DNA from: Prosthecobacter algae
Lineage (GTDB): Bacteria > Verrucomicrobiota > Verrucomicrobiia > Verrucomicrobiales > Verrucomicrobiaceae
DNA length: 64,000 nt
Assembly: GCF_039542385.1 (NCBI RefSeq)
Contig: NZ_BAABIA010000002.1
Location: 62,001-126,000, forward strand
Direction: 5' to 3'
Part shown: positions 7,988 through 18,710 of the stretch, piece by piece
Layout of the letters: each line of letters begins with the position of its first letter
How positions within the stretch are numbered: position 1 is the first letter of the stretch
Position numbers and translations under genes: made by a program
The notes under the pieces: model-generated
Told to the model about the DNA's origin: nothing
The model's input: only the letters and a program-made list of their open reading frames with translations
The model's database searches: none

Positions 7988-10900
7988 GCAGCGTATAGGA
8001 TCGCGTCATGGTTTTTCTCGGCGATCTCCATCAAGCGACTGATTATGTGCGCTCGATTTTTCACCACACCTGGCAGCTTCGCGAATTCGAGCTGAAGCAG
8101 CGTTTTTTGTAGGTCGGCCTTTAGCTTGTTGCGTGCAGGAATGCTTTCCCAGAAGCCCGTTAGTTTCAGTTCCCGCTCAATATCGGCGTAGAGGTGCTGG
8201 GTCAACGACACCAACGTGCTGATTCGCTCCTCTTCTGTCATACCGTTCCCTGAAGTGTCTGTGCCGAAAATCTCGTGCCGCAACATGCGGAAGATTGGCA
8301 TCTCTTTTTTTCGGTGTAGGCCATAGGTCGGCTCTTTGCCTGCATTGATGATGCGCTGGCGTAGCTTCTCAAGCTCTTCGTAGATTGCCTTCCAGTTGTT
8401 GGCGAACTCCTCGAATATCTTCCGCAAGGCTTCGGCGAATGATGCCTGCAATTCCGGGTCATCATTTAGTTCCACTTCCAGATGATGGCGAACCGCGTGC
8501 TCAATCTCCGCCGCCATAGTCTTGGGGCGATTATGATTTTTTACTTCCTTTTGAAAGTCTTCGTCTAAAATTGAAATGGGCTCCACCTTCACGTCGATGC
8601 CTCGTGATACAAGGAAAGTATCGGTGATCTGGCGAAGCTTCGGCGGGATTCCCTTCATGCTCAGTCTGGCATCGCGGAAATGCTTGGCCGCCATCACATT
8701 GACTTCGACCATTGCCTTATAGTCGCGCATGTAATCCAGCGCTTCTTTGGCTGGAAAGACCAAGTTCAAATTCTTTGTGAACTGCTTGAACAGGCTCATG
8801 AACTCGAAGCGCAGATCCTCATCGTAAAACACGTCGAAGAAGGCATCGTGATCAGTCAGGTCGCTAAGGCCATGCTGCTTCAGCAGCGCCTTTATAGCAT
8901 CATGGCTGGCTTTGAGTTCGCGCAGTTCCTCTTCGGGAAAGCTCAGCGCATCCTCCACTTCCTTCTGTTCGCGCTCGTCGTAGTTATCGAGCGCCTTTTT
9001 CAGGTGATGGCCGATGCCGACGTAATCCACGACGAACCCTTTTTCTTTCGATTCGCCGCCTACGCGGTTCACTCTGGCGATGGCTTGAAGTAAACCGTGG
9101 GCAACAATGATCTTATCCAAATACATTACCTGCTCCACTGGCGCATCGAAGCCCGTCAAGAGCATGTTGTTCACGATCACTATGCCAACGTCGCCATTTA
9201 CCCCTTCGTCTTCTTTGCCAAAGGGTAGCTTAAAGCTCTTGATTGTCGCCTCGTGCTTGGATTCATCGGTGTAGGCTTTTAGATGCAGTTCGTCATTGTG
9301 GCTGCCTGAAATAATCACATCGCTCTTTAGCCGTTTCAAGGTCGGCAGCGTAGGGTCCTGCGGGTTGGCCCCTTCACAGCGCGCAATGGCTTCAGTAACT
9401 GCGTCATCAACATGCTTTTTATAGCGGACGGCTGCCTCACGGGAAGTCGCCACGATTTGCGCTTTGTAACCGTTTGGGAAGACATGCGTCAGGTAATGCT
9501 CCACCATGTCCTTGGCCTTGGACGCAATGGTCGTGTCCGCTTCCAAGTAGGCGGCTCGTGAGCCATAGCCTAAGATTTGCAGGCGCTCGTCCAGCTTGTA
9601 ATCGCTGAAGACATCCGCAAATTTAGCATCCATCCCTGACTTGTCCGGCACTTCTGCATTGTGAGTGCGGCCCTCGTAGATGATCTCCAGTGTGACACCG
9701 TCAGCGATGGCCTGACGCATAGTGTATTTGTCGATGTAGTCGCCGAAAACTTTTTCTGTCTTGTCGATAGGCGTTCCGGTGTAGCCGATGCGGCTCGCGT
9801 TGGGGATGCCCTTGTCCAGGTTGGCGGCCAACTTTGAATACTGCGAGCGGTGTGCTTCATCGGTCATCACCAGAATGTAGGGGCTGGCGTTCAACTCGGG
9901 GAAGACCTCCGAAAGATCAGACTCTCGGAACTTGTGAATCATGGCCATCACTAGATCGGAGGCATCACTGGCCAGCAGCTCCTTCAACTTCTTTATGCTG
10001 TCCGCAACCTTGACGGTATAGCCGATGCTCTGGCTCGTTTCGCTGAGCTGAGCCTCTAACTGCGTTCGGTCGGTGACGAAGATGATTTTCCACTTCGAGA
10101 GAGAAGCGTGCCGATACATCTCGCGCACCATGAACATCATCGTCAACGATTTGCCGCTGCCCTGCGTGTGCCAGATGATGCCGCTGCGTTCTCTCGGGTT
10201 TTTGCCAGCCAGCAAGCGTTTCACCGCCAACTTCACGGCCCGGAACTGCTGGTAGCGGCCTACAACTTTGATCAACTCGCCTTTGTCGTTGGTGCTGAAA
10301 AGTGTGAAGGTGCGGATGATGTCGAGCAGGTTGTCCTGGTCCAGCATACCAGCCACTAGACGCTGCTGGTCATTTGGGCTGCTGTTCCCATGTTCCAGAT
10401 CATTCAATGAGCGAGGGAAAGGGTCCGACCACCGATAAAAATGCTTCTCGTTGTGAGTTGTGATCGTGCCGAACTTTGCCTCCTGGCGACAAGTCGTGAT
10501 AAGGAACTGATTGTAGTAGAAGAGTGGCGCACTGCCCTCCCCTTTGGCTCCTCGCTGTTCGCTGTAGCGCAGTAATTGGTCAATGGCTTCGGGGATAGGC
10601 TCCTTCACCTTGGGAGACTTCGCCTCAATCACCACCACCGGCAGGCCATTGAGAAAAAGAACGATGTCGGGAATTATGTGGTGCTCCGTGCCAAGGATGC
10701 GAATCTTGAATTGGCAGACAGCAATAAAGCGATTGTTTTTGCGCTGATTGAAGTCAACGAATCGCACGGTCGGGCTCTTCTCGCCGGTCTTGCGGTTTTC
10801 GCTCACACTGGTGCCTTCAATCAGTAATCGGAAAACATGCTGATTGTTTTGCAGCAGGTTGGAGGCAGGAAAACTCGCGGTTAGCTGCTTCACCACTTCA

Positions 10901-11127
10901 TCGACTTGATCGTCCTCAAGCCAGGGCTGGATCACCTTTAGCTGCGCCCGCAGCACGGGCAGCATCACCACCTCGGTGAACGTCGTGCGATGGCTATCAC
11001 TAGGATGCTGCTTTGCGTCCAGGTCGATGACCTCCCAATCTAGCCCCTGCAACTGGTTCAACAACGGCACCTCGACGTGGTTGCGTTCGTCGAGTTTGAG
11101 AATTTGGGCTGCGTTAGTTGCGCTCAT
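7984..11127 (-). CDS. hsdR: Type I restriction enzyme, R subunit
   Basis: A 1047-residue HsdR. The N-terminal nuclease region has IPDIVLFLNGLPVVVIEAKSP, whose D...E-x-K is the PD-(D/E)XK core. Next come helicase motif I (QGSGKSLTM) and motif II (TDEAHRSQ), then ARVNR of motif VI, and a long helical C-terminus for binding the methylase core. It cleaves unmethylated DNA after ATP-driven translocation. It overlaps both neighbours by 4 nt (ATGA), tying it to the anticodon nuclease upstream and the M48 peptidase downstream. Length and motifs look intact, so the system is probably active. Confidence 0.93.
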   Translation of the reverse strand: MSATNAAQILKLDERNHVEVPLLNQLQGLDWEVIDLDAKQHPSDSHRTTFTEVVMLPVLRAQLKVIQPWLEDDQVDEVVKQLTASFPASNLLQNNQHVFRLLIEGTSVSENRKTGEKSPTVRFVDFNQRKNNRFIAVCQFKIRILGTEHHIIPDIVLFLNGLPVVVIEAKSPKVKEPIPEAIDQLLRYSEQRGAKGEGSAPLFYYNQFLITTCRQEAKFGTITTHNEKHFYRWSDPFPRSLNDLEHGNSSPNDQQRLVAGMLDQDNLLDIIRTFTLFSTNDKGELIKVVGRYQQFRAVKLAVKRLLAGKNPRERSGIIWHTQGSGKSLTMMFMVREMYRHASLSKWKIIFVTDRTQLEAQLSETSQSIGYTVKVADSIKKLKELLASDASDLVMAMIHKFRESDLSEVFPELNASPYILVMTDEAHRSQYSKLAANLDKGIPNASRIGYTGTPIDKTEKVFGDYIDKYTMRQAIADGVTLEIIYEGRTHNAEVPDKSGMDAKFADVFSDYKLDERLQILGYGSRAAYLEADTTIASKAKDMVEHYLTHVFPNGYKAQIVATSREAAVRYKKHVDDAVTEAIARCEGANPQDPTLPTLKRLKSDVIISGSHNDELHLKAYTDESKHEATIKSFKLPFGKEDEGVNGDVGIVIVNNMLLTGFDAPVEQVMYLDKIIVAHGLLQAIARVNRVGGESKEKGFVVDYVGIGHHLKKALDNYDEREQKEVEDALSFPEEELRELKASHDAIKALLKQHGLSDLTDHDAFFDVFYDEDLRFEFMSLFKQFTKNLNLVFPAKEALDYMRDYKAMVEVNVMAAKHFRDARLSMKGIPPKLRQITDTFLVSRGIDVKVEPISILDEDFQKEVKNHNRPKTMAAEIEHAVRHHLEVELNDDPELQASFAEALRKIFEEFANNWKAIYEELEKLRQRIINAGKEPTYGLHRKKEMPIFRMLRHEIFGTDTSGNGMTEEERISTLVSLTQHLYADIERELKLTGFWESIPARNKLKADLQKTLLQLEFAKLPGVVKNRAHIISRLMEIAEKNHDAILYAA

Positions 11128-13337
11128 GAGACCACCGTAACTAGTGATTGATAATGTGAAGGATCCTTCGTTTGAAGGCCACGAAGGACACTTTGAACGC
11201 AGGGTTGTGCTATAGAAATGAAGGACGGGTGTTGAAGTGCGCGTCCTGTATTTTGAAGATGTGAGGCGTCGTCGAGAAGTTTATGCACCTCCAGACGTTC
11301 TGCAGGAGAATCAAGGATCAGGTCAATTTTCTCATGCCAGGCGGTAATGTCAGGTTTCCGAAAGCCAAGGTAGGCCTCCAAAAAGCGCCGCAAAAGATTC
11401 GGTGCAGTATAAGCCTCATGGTCGGAAGGAGTCGGCGCAGTGGCAAAGCCATGCAACTGGGCGAAAATAAATTCATACTCGGACTTAAACTTGCGCAACA
11501 GGCGAGGAAGAGGTTCCAATGCCGCCGATGTCCCGGTAACATCGGTTGAGCGCCGCACATAAAAGGCTTCTGAGTCCGCTGGATAAATCCTCCCGCTCAA
11601 CCACAACCCTTTAAGGAGATTAAAAAATTCCGAATTGTGGGTCGAAACAAAAAGTTGATGCGCAGTATGCAATCTCTCTACGATTAGTGCATAGACCGCA
11701 TAGACATGGTTTGAATCCAAGCTCGAAATCGGATCGTCCACATAAACGATTGTGTTCGCGAGAGTTTCACCATCCCCTTCCAGACTCGTCATGAAATAAG
11801 CGAATGCGATGGCGATTTTCTCTCCGTCGCTCATCTTCTCCGCAGGAGTGTCTCCTCGCATGAGTTGAAACTCGGCTTCACCTCGACTCACAACGCGGAT
11901 GTCACTTCCTCGAAGTAGGTAGGCTACCAACTCCATGAATCGCCCAGCGCCTCGTGCTGTGCGGTCAATCTGTTCGGCGATCTGCTGCGCCTCCCGACCT
12001 AGCCGCTCCCGTGCGGCGGCAGAACGTCGATTGCGTTTTTCAAGAAGCTCGATCTCTACGCCATGATCTGCGAGATTCTGCTCAGAGTAATGAACGGCGG
12101 CGTAGTGTCTCTCAATTGCTTCACGAGCCTCCCTTTTCACGGTCGCCATGTTTAGGATGTTGTCGTTGTGCTGTTGAATGCACAGCCCCAATACCCCTAT
12201 CGCCTGCTGCCCCTCCTCCAACCGATCCTCGGAGTCGTTCCACTCCAGAACTGTTTCCAAGGCTATGCGTTTATGCTCCAGCGATGCCACGAGGCTATCC
12301 CGAATGCCAGAGGCGTATCCTAGCCAATCGGCAAGGCGCTCCAGCTCGATGCGAGCTTGGTCTCGGCCCTCCTGCAAAAAGTGCAAGGCATCAAGACGTG
12401 GGGGCAGGAATGTGAATACCTGAAGTTGCTCTATCTTTCGGTTAACCTGCGCCAGAAGTTCCTGAGAGGCAGTTGAGAAATGGGAGCGGAGTGCTTCTAG
12501 GCGTTCTTGAGGGAGTTCTCCTCCACAGAACCGGCATACTTCAGGGGCATTATGCAAACCAAGGCCAGTGCGGAGCCAGTCTTCCAATGGGCGATTCTCG
12601 CTCAAACCTTGAATGGCATCAAAAGATGCTGTGCGCCGGAGCAAACTTCGGACACTTGCAATCTCGGTGGCTAAGTCGGGAAGCGTTATTTGAAGCGGAG
12701 CAATTTCAGTAAACTGGTCCCCAGAACGGAAGGTGTCGATTGCAGCCTGCCGTCGGTCATCCGTCATCTCATACTCTGCCGGATTACTCCTCACTTGGAC
12801 GATACGAGTGTCGAGGTTAGGACGGCGAAAATCACGCACTCCTAGAATCTGGCTAACGGCTGTCGCCCGTATTGTGCCAGCGGTCGAATCTTCGCGTTCA
12901 ATCCGATCAATAATCGTTTGTCGTTCCTGTTCGCGGAGTTGCAGCCTTGTCTGCGCATCACGCAAGGACTCTAGCCGATGCCTCAGCGCAAGATTTTCTT
13001 CTCCGACGATGAAAACCGCTGGAGCACTGTGTTCCTCCTGGAAGTTTGCGCTAATGAAGTCGCGGTTGAAGACACGGATTGGGTGTGGAGTAGTTCTATT
13101 GGCTTCCGTAGCTTCGGTGCCGTCCGCGAATCTCACCGAAAATCGACTACCTACATGCACGAGTGGACGCGCAGGAAATTGAAGATCCTGAAAGAGGCGG
13201 GACAGTGTCGTTTTGCCTGAGTAATTCCAGCCATAGATCAGATTCCGTTTCTTGAATACCGGAACACCACTTTGATCATTGCCCGTAAAGTCGCGATAAA
13301 TCCCAAATGCCCGCAATCTCTCGATTCGTTGGATCAT
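11124..13337 (-). CDS. RloC/PrrC-like anticodon nuclease (AAA_13 ATPase)
   Basis: A 737-residue ABC-type ATPase with Walker A GWNYSGKT (36-43), a coiled coil, a CRFCG motif (Cys268, Cys271) like the zinc hook of RloC, a second coil, and Walker B YVDDPISSLD. The C-terminal domain has RRFLE (about R650, E654) and ASH (about H693), matching in order and roughly in spacing the Arg-Glu-His triad of PrrC/RloC tRNA anticodon nucleases. The gene lies between hsdS and hsdR with 4-nt overlaps on both sides, the same order as the classical prr locus. It would be held inactive by the restriction complex and cut host tRNA when a phage disables restriction. The nuclease role is inferred from these residues and the context. 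Confidence 0.7.
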   Translation of the reverse strand: MIQRIERLRAFGIYRDFTGNDQSGVPVFKKRNLIYGWNYSGKTTLSRLFQDLQFPARPLVHVGSRFSVRFADGTEATEANRTTPHPIRVFNRDFISANFQEEHSAPAVFIVGEENLALRHRLESLRDAQTRLQLREQERQTIIDRIEREDSTAGTIRATAVSQILGVRDFRRPNLDTRIVQVRSNPAEYEMTDDRRQAAIDTFRSGDQFTEIAPLQITLPDLATEIASVRSLLRRTASFDAIQGLSENRPLEDWLRTGLGLHNAPEVCRFCGGELPQERLEALRSHFSTASQELLAQVNRKIEQLQVFTFLPPRLDALHFLQEGRDQARIELERLADWLGYASGIRDSLVASLEHKRIALETVLEWNDSEDRLEEGQQAIGVLGLCIQQHNDNILNMATVKREAREAIERHYAAVHYSEQNLADHGVEIELLEKRNRRSAAARERLGREAQQIAEQIDRTARGAGRFMELVAYLLRGSDIRVVSRGEAEFQLMRGDTPAEKMSDGEKIAIAFAYFMTSLEGDGETLANTIVYVDDPISSLDSNHVYAVYALIVERLHTAHQLFVSTHNSEFFNLLKGLWLSGRIYPADSEAFYVRRSTDVTGTSAALEPLPRLLRKFKSEYEFIFAQLHGFATAPTPSDHEAYTAPNLLRRFLEAYLGFRKPDITAWHEKIDLILDSPAERLEVHKLLDDASHLQNTGRALQHPSFISIAQPCVQSVLRGLQTKDPSHYQSLVTVVS

Positions 13338-14653
13338 TGCTCAACCTCCTTTTCGCTGAGCAATGGGGTGACACGCTTCCGGCCTGTCAGCAGGTCTTGC
13401 ATTAGGGCAGTTTTCAGGGAACGGAGTTTGGTGAGAGTGGAAGTCGCGTGAGTTTCGTCTCTTTCAGCAGCACCAAGCCGTTCCTCAATTTGCTCTTGCT
13501 CAGTGATTGAAGGGAGCGCAATTCGTAGTGATGACAGAATGCCTGTATTGAGATTGGGCATGGTCGAACCGACGGCGTTAATCTCCACTTGGAGCTGCGT
13601 TGTGAAAAACTGGTAGGTTTCGGCAGTCCATCGCGGTGACAATACTTTGGTTGGAGGCCGCATCAAAAGGCAGCCTGTCCCACAGAGCCATCCTTCCTCA
13701 GAATCATGGATTACAGCACATCTCGATAAGTCGCCTCTTCTGGCGAACACTAAATCGCCTGGGCGCATTCGGTGCCTGAGTAGCGCGTTAGCTCTGGATT
13801 CCGTGATGCGGGCAATCTTCAACGTCGAAATCAGACCTCCATTAATATCTTGTGGCATGACGACAGGAACACCTTCGCTTACATACTCGTGTGAATGGAG
13901 CTGACTCCCAAATGGCCCAGTTTGGATGTGGCCACCACTCTGCGACAAAATCTGTCCAAAGTCAGTAAACTCCCATTCCACGGGGATGCGGCCAAGTGGG
14001 GAGTCCTTGAATTGATGGGTGGCTTCAGAGCGGAGGTTGCCGTGGGCGTCGATGCCTCGGGTGAGGAGGTCTTGCATTAGGCCAGTCTTGAGGCGCTGCT
14101 GCTTAGCGATCAATGCCTCCGTCTGTTCAATCGCCTGGTCCACTGTCGAGAGGATCTCGGCGATTTTGGTTTGTTCTGGTTTGGGGGGCGTGGGGATCTC
14201 GACTGACTCAATCGACCCAATCGGCAGGCCATATCGGGTCGAGCCGCTAGCATGCAATGAGAAGTAGCGGGTAACCCGCGAGGTCGAAAGCTGCTTGGCC
14301 AAATAGATCGAGTCGAGCTGCTCGACGTCGGGGCGAATCATGGCCAAGTGATAGCCGCAAACGAGGCCGGGTATCTCTTCCGTAATAACCGTTGGAATCC
14401 CAATGTCATCGGGAGTCTCTGAGTCCTTGGTGATAACTACATCGCCAGAGATAAGGCCGAAGCGATCAATTTCCGCCTGTGTAGCGGAGGCTTCCATGAA
14501 GTTAATTTGTCCTGTGACATACTCATTGGAATAGACATCCATGTAGTTGCACAGCCGCACTGGCTTCTCGCTGGCATACGTCTTCTTGTCCACGTTGCTG
14601 ACCCGGATGTCAGCGATCTCGCGGAGCTTGCGCGTTGGCCAAGGAGCACTCAT
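13334..14653 (-). CDS. hsdS: Type I restriction enzyme, specificity subunit
   Basis: A 439-residue HsdS with two target-recognition domains, each followed by a conserved helix: [20 protein letters not shown]...[14 protein letters not shown] in the middle and [15 protein letters not shown] at the end. These helices set the spacing between the two half-sites. I start it at 14653 ([13 protein letters not shown]): this ATG overlaps the hsdM stop and the family begins this way, whereas the longer upstream frame lies wholly inside hsdM. The recognition sequence cannot be read from the protein. Confidence 0.9.
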   Translation of the reverse strand: MSAPWPTRKLREIADIRVSNVDKKTYASEKPVRLCNYMDVYSNEYVTGQINFMEASATQAEIDRFGLISGDVVITKDSETPDDIGIPTVITEEIPGLVCGYHLAMIRPDVEQLDSIYLAKQLSTSRVTRYFSLHASGSTRYGLPIGSIESVEIPTPPKPEQTKIAEILSTVDQAIEQTEALIAKQQRLKTGLMQDLLTRGIDAHGNLRSEATHQFKDSPLGRIPVEWEFTDFGQILSQSGGHIQTGPFGSQLHSHEYVSEGVPVVMPQDINGGLISTLKIARITESRANALLRHRMRPGDLVFARRGDLSRCAVIHDSEEGWLCGTGCLLMRPPTKVLSPRWTAETYQFFTTQLQVEINAVGSTMPNLNTGILSSLRIALPSITEQEQIEERLGAAERDETHATSTLTKLRSLKTALMQDLLTGRKRVTPLLSEKEVEQ

Positions 14654-17382
14654 TTCAAATACCCCAATCCATTGAGGAAGCCATCCAGCGACAGGAGGGT
14701 TGATGTTCGGTCGGCTTCTAGGGCACGGCTGGAGACGGCGTATTTGTCCCACAGGTTTTCGACTGACTGGATCAGGTGGCGCTTGGCCGCGTTGAGGTAG
14801 CGGTTGAGTTCGTGGGTGGCTAGATCGTGGAGTTTTTTCAGAATGAGTGTCTTGGCCTCTTCATCTGTGAGCTGACCGCCAATGCTGGCGAACAGCGCAT
14901 CGGTCTTGGCGAGGCGGGCGATCAGAGCGGCTTGGTCCTTCTCCAGGGCGGTGATCTGTTTCTTTTCCTCCTTCTTCGTCTCGTCGAGGGTGGCAATCTT
15001 GGCCTGCACCTGACGCAAGAGCTGTTGGCTCTCGGCTTTGAAGTCAACGGCCCCAAGGCGCTTGAGCTGGAGCTTGAGTTCCAGTTCGTCGGTGAGGGTT
15101 TTGAGATCGGCTTTCCTCTCCTTGATGGTCTTCTCGAAGGCGCTGATTGCTTTTTCCTGGGCTTGGAGGGCTTTTAGTTCCTTTTTGGCGGATTCGCCAC
15201 TGCTGCCTTTGAGGTCGTCGATCAGCTCTTTGAGAGCTTTCTTGATGACAGCAGCGGTGACGGTTTCGTCCTCTTCTGGCTCGTAGGCTGCGATTTCCTG
15301 GGCGGCTTCTACGGCCTCGGCTAGTTCGCTCTGGGTTTCGCTAATACTGGCCTCAATAGCCACGATGGCGTCGGCATCGGCCTGGAAAAAGGCGGCGATA
15401 AGGTAGCTGTCGGGGATGAGGGTGTGATGCCAGCCGGTGGAGATGACCGTCTTCAAATCATAGCGAATCTGCTGCCACCAGTTCACAAAGACCCCGGCAC
15501 TCTGAAATTCATCGAGCACGCCGAGCGGGATGAAGCGGGTTTTGAGGCTGTTGAGTAGTTCCTGCCGGACCTCAGGCATCTTTTTGCCCTCTCGAAGCTG
15601 AGCAAAATCATCGCGGGCAACTTGCCACCACGTCTCCAGGCTCTCGCGATGGCGGGTGAATGTTGCCTGCACGCTGGCTTCGGCCTCAATAACGGTCTTT
15701 ATGGCGGCCTTGCGGTCAATGGCGTTGACGAAGGCCAGATAACCTTCACGCTCAGGCCGAAACAGAATGGTGGGTTGCACGCCAAATTTATTGCGGATGG
15801 CGGTAAACGCATTGCTGAGCACTTCGCTCTCGGGCACGCCGCCGATGAGATGGGCCTGCACGTCCTCCGGCTCGGGGTCGGGCGTATTGTCAACGTAGCG
15901 GCGGATATTGAGGTTGAAGTCGTGCTTTTCGACAATCTCTGTCTTGGCCACGAGGCGACTGTATTTTGGCAGCTCGCGCTTGTGCGTGAAGACGAAATCT
16001 ATCTTCTCAATGTCTTCGGGACGGAGTTTATTCTGGTTCTTACCTTCGGCGTATTCTCGGTCAGCATTGATGAAGAGCACCTTGTCGCGCAGATCGTCGG
16101 GTTTGTTCTTGTTGATGACGATGACACAAGCAGGAATGCCAGTGCCATAGAACAAGCCGGGCGGCAGGCTGATGATGGCCTCGATCACGTCATCGTTAAT
16201 GAGCAGCTCGCGAATGAGCTTTTCCTTACCTCCGCGAAATAATACGCCGTGAGGCATGACCGTTGCCATAAGCCCGGTTGCATCAAGGCTCGCGAGCATG
16301 TGCTGGACGAACATGAGATCGGCCTTTTTGCCGGTCTCAGGGCACCACTCGCGGAAGCGGGAGGGAAACTTCAGAGTAGCGCGGCTGTAGTTCTGCGAGA
16401 ACGGAGGGTTAGCCAACACGCGGGCAAATTTCCGCACGCTGCCGCCATCCAAAATGAGCGGGTTCTCCAAAGTGTCACCGTTCTCAATGGTAAAGCGCGT
16501 GATGTTATGAAGGATCATGTTCATAACGCAGATGGACCAAACGGTGCCGTTTGAGTCCTGGCCGAAAAGCGCGAGGTCGTTGGGGTTCTGCCCCTGCTCT
16601 TCGACGTATTGATGGCTTTGAATGAGGAAACCACCTGCGCCCATCGTGGGATCATAAATGCCCATTCCAGCCTGGGGTTTTACGATTTGCACCAACAGGC
16701 GAACAACCTCGCCTGGAGTGTAAAATTCGCCGCCTTTTTTGCCCGCACTGTCAGCGAAGTATTTGATGAGGTATTCGTAGGCCGCACCAAGGAGATCGGG
16801 GAACTCGAAGTTGTCATTCACCAGAACGAAGCCGGGCTGGCTGAAGTGATCGAGAAGGTCCTTCCACTTTTGGTCGGGGATTTTGGTCTTCCCTTTGACG
16901 GCATTGAAGTCAATGTTGTTTTTAAGCACCCCAGCAAGGGCGTCGTTTTCATCCTCGACGGCGGCTATGGCCTTGTTGAGCATGTTGCCGATGTCGTGCT
17001 TGAGGTCTTTGAGCGCTGGAACTTCATCACCGTTCTCGTCGATCCACGCCTCATGCCAACGTGCGCGAACTGGAACGAAGAAGGTTTCGCCATAAGTAGC
17101 TTTGTCTTCGAGCAGTTCAGCGAGCAATTCCGGCTGGTCGCGCAGGTGGGCGTAATCCTTTTTGATGGCGTCTCGCTTGCGGTCGAACTCGTCTGAGAGA
17201 CGTTTGAGGAACAACATTCCAAAGATGAACTCTTTGAACTCCGAGGCATCCATCTTGCCGCGTAGGATGTCGGCGGACTTGAATAGGAAGGATTCCAATT
17301 GGGAAAGAGTGATTTTATCGCGGGTCATCGAGTGGGGAAGTGGCGCAGGAGTGGGGAGCCTCTGAGGTTGAGCTTGTGCCAT
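14650..17382 (-). CDS. hsdM: Type I restriction enzyme, methylase subunit (long form)
   Basis: A 910-residue HsdM. Residues about 20-180 form the N-terminal helical domain. The methyltransferase core has [20 protein letters not shown] (AdoMet binding) and NPPFSQ (catalytic), typical of N6-adenine methylases. Common HsdM subunits are about 500 residues; this one has some 400 more, mostly predicted coiled coil ([19 protein letters not shown] through [17 protein letters not shown]). AAGGAA about 10 nt before the first ATG supports the start at 17382. It is the first gene of the five-gene restriction operon. The extension may contact the anticodon nuclease or HsdR; that is a guess. Confidence 0.92.
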   Translation of the reverse strand: MAQAQPQRLPTPAPLPHSMTRDKITLSQLESFLFKSADILRGKMDASEFKEFIFGMLFLKRLSDEFDRKRDAIKKDYAHLRDQPELLAELLEDKATYGETFFVPVRARWHEAWIDENGDEVPALKDLKHDIGNMLNKAIAAVEDENDALAGVLKNNIDFNAVKGKTKIPDQKWKDLLDHFSQPGFVLVNDNFEFPDLLGAAYEYLIKYFADSAGKKGGEFYTPGEVVRLLVQIVKPQAGMGIYDPTMGAGGFLIQSHQYVEEQGQNPNDLALFGQDSNGTVWSICVMNMILHNITRFTIENGDTLENPLILDGGSVRKFARVLANPPFSQNYSRATLKFPSRFREWCPETGKKADLMFVQHMLASLDATGLMATVMPHGVLFRGGKEKLIRELLINDDVIEAIISLPPGLFYGTGIPACVIVINKNKPDDLRDKVLFINADREYAEGKNQNKLRPEDIEKIDFVFTHKRELPKYSRLVAKTEIVEKHDFNLNIRRYVDNTPDPEPEDVQAHLIGGVPESEVLSNAFTAIRNKFGVQPTILFRPEREGYLAFVNAIDRKAAIKTVIEAEASVQATFTRHRESLETWWQVARDDFAQLREGKKMPEVRQELLNSLKTRFIPLGVLDEFQSAGVFVNWWQQIRYDLKTVISTGWHHTLIPDSYLIAAFFQADADAIVAIEASISETQSELAEAVEAAQEIAAYEPEEDETVTAAVIKKALKELIDDLKGSSGESAKKELKALQAQEKAISAFEKTIKERKADLKTLTDELELKLQLKRLGAVDFKAESQQLLRQVQAKIATLDETKKEEKKQITALEKDQAALIARLAKTDALFASIGGQLTDEEAKTLILKKLHDLATHELNRYLNAAKRHLIQSVENLWDKYAVSSRALEADRTSTLLSLDGFLNGLGYLK

Positions 17383-17490
17383 TTTGCAGCAATTCCTTTT
17401 TTAATACAGTGGCTAGTTGAGAAGATGAAGTGTGAGCATATCAGTTCACAACACCCTCATCAAGGGGGCATGGCTCACTTGATCTTGAGA

Positions 17491-18015
17491 CTAAATCTCG
17501 GCCAAAATCTGCTGCCGTTTCGCCTCGTATTCCGCCTGGGTAATCATGTTCTTGGAGAGAAGATCGTTCAAACGGCTGAGGCGTGCCTCAATGTCGGCTT
17601 TATGCAGCGATGGCGGTTGAGCCATTGCCTGAGCATGGGCGGTCAGTGCCAACGGGAGCTGCGGTGGTGAAGATGGAGCTGGTGGCGCGTATGAAGCGGG
17701 CGGTGGCTGCCATGCTGCCGCCTCGTCTTTGCGCTGTTTCACCACGAGCGCCACGCAAGCCGTCCAGGTTGGGAGCGCCCCAACGCCTGGCACAAGCTCC
17801 AATAAGAATGATGGCAGCAACAGCCAGTGGAACCCAAGAAGCAGACTGAGAATCCCGGTCAAAGCACAGTTAATCATCATGATGATGAAAAACGCGACGG
17901 GTGCACCGACGACACTTACCATAAAAGCAGTAAGCGGAATCTGAATGAGGTCGGCAAGCCCCGCGATAACGAAGGCAAGCACGGTTCGGTTGCTGCTGAG
18001 AGTGGGTGGATTCAT
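17491..18015 (-). CDS. Membrane protein with C-terminal SHOCT domain
   Basis: A 174-residue protein with two or three hydrophobic segments (AFVIAGLADLIQIPLTAF, FFIIMMINCALTGILSLLL), a Pro-rich linker, and a C-terminal SHOCT motif (DIEARLSRLNDLLSKNMIT, then EYEAKRQQILAEI). SHOCT segments are thought to mediate oligomerisation or attachment to partners. I take the start at MNPPTLSS (18015), because upstream codons overlap the preceding gene and look non-native. It is the third gene after the coupling protein, so a role in the transfer apparatus is possible but unproven. Confidence 0.6.
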   Translation of the reverse strand: MNPPTLSSNRTVLAFVIAGLADLIQIPLTAFMVSVVGAPVAFFIIMMINCALTGILSLLLGFHWLLLPSFLLELVPGVGALPTWTACVALVVKQRKDEAAAWQPPPASYAPPAPSSPPQLPLALTAHAQAMAQPPSLHKADIEARLSRLNDLLSKNMITQAEYEAKRQQILAEI

Positions 18016-18037
18016 GGAAATGGGAGGCAAGCGCTGG

Positions 18038-18709
18038 CTACCTGCGGTTGCGGATATGCGCCTCAATGTCCGGCGCAAGCCCGGTTGGGATGGCATTTGA
18101 AGATGGCTGCGGAGTGTGCGGCGCAGAATCGTCGAAAGTTTCGACCGTATTGCTGTGGACCTCGGAAGTGATGACGCTGTCCAGAATGTCGAAGTCCCGA
18201 TTAAGTTCCTTCTGAAACACCACGTCTTCAAAGATGCGAAGGGCTGCCCCTGCGATCATCAGCCAGAATCCAAGGACGGTGGATTCTGGTAGTAACACCA
18301 GTCCGGCAAAGATGCAGAAGAATGGATCGGCAAAGCGAGCCATTCGCCGGAAGCGGCGGCAGAACTGTGGCAGCCACCGGTAGTCGAAGGGCGAAGTCCC
18401 GATGTAGTAGGTGTGCTGCAAGATGCCTTTTTTGAATTCGCGCCAGCGTTTGGTGCGCTGGCAGGTGGCAAGGAAAAGCGAGATCATTGCGAACCAAAAA
18501 AGCCATTCAGGATGAGCGCCGGGTTCGTCGGGCGGGATGATGGCGGCAACGAGCATCAAGATTCCGGTCATGATAATCATTGGAACCGGAGCAAGGAGGC
18601 GATAGCCGATGTCGCGACGCAGGAACACCATGACAGTCATGGCAGGGTAGCGCATGAGCCATTTGGAGTTGTCCCCCCTCAACCAGTCTGAGAATCGTCG
18701 GCGGTTCAT
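18038..18709 (-). CDS. Multi-pass membrane protein, probable transfer accessory
   Basis: A 223-residue protein with an Arg-rich N-terminus and about four hydrophobic segments (APVPMIIMTGILMLVAAII, WLFWFAMISLFLA, FFCIFAGLVLLP, VLGFWLMIAGAALRIF), then a hydrophilic tail. I do not recognise the family. Its start lies one base past the stop of the coupling-protein gene, so the two are almost certainly co-translated. A membrane partner of the coupling protein would fit that position. Confidence 0.6.
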   Translation of the reverse strand: MNRRRFSDWLRGDNSKWLMRYPAMTVMVFLRRDIGYRLLAPVPMIIMTGILMLVAAIIPPDEPGAHPEWLFWFAMISLFLATCQRTKRWREFKKGILQHTYYIGTSPFDYRWLPQFCRRFRRMARFADPFFCIFAGLVLLPESTVLGFWLMIAGAALRIFEDVVFQKELNRDFDILDSVITSEVHSNTVETFDDSAPHTPQPSSNAIPTGLAPDIEAHIRNRR

Positions 18710-18710
18710 T

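Noticed and set aside
15622-16242. A 206-codon plus-strand frame inside hsdM
   Set aside because: It is exactly antisense to the conserved methylase core; the opposite strand explains its openness.
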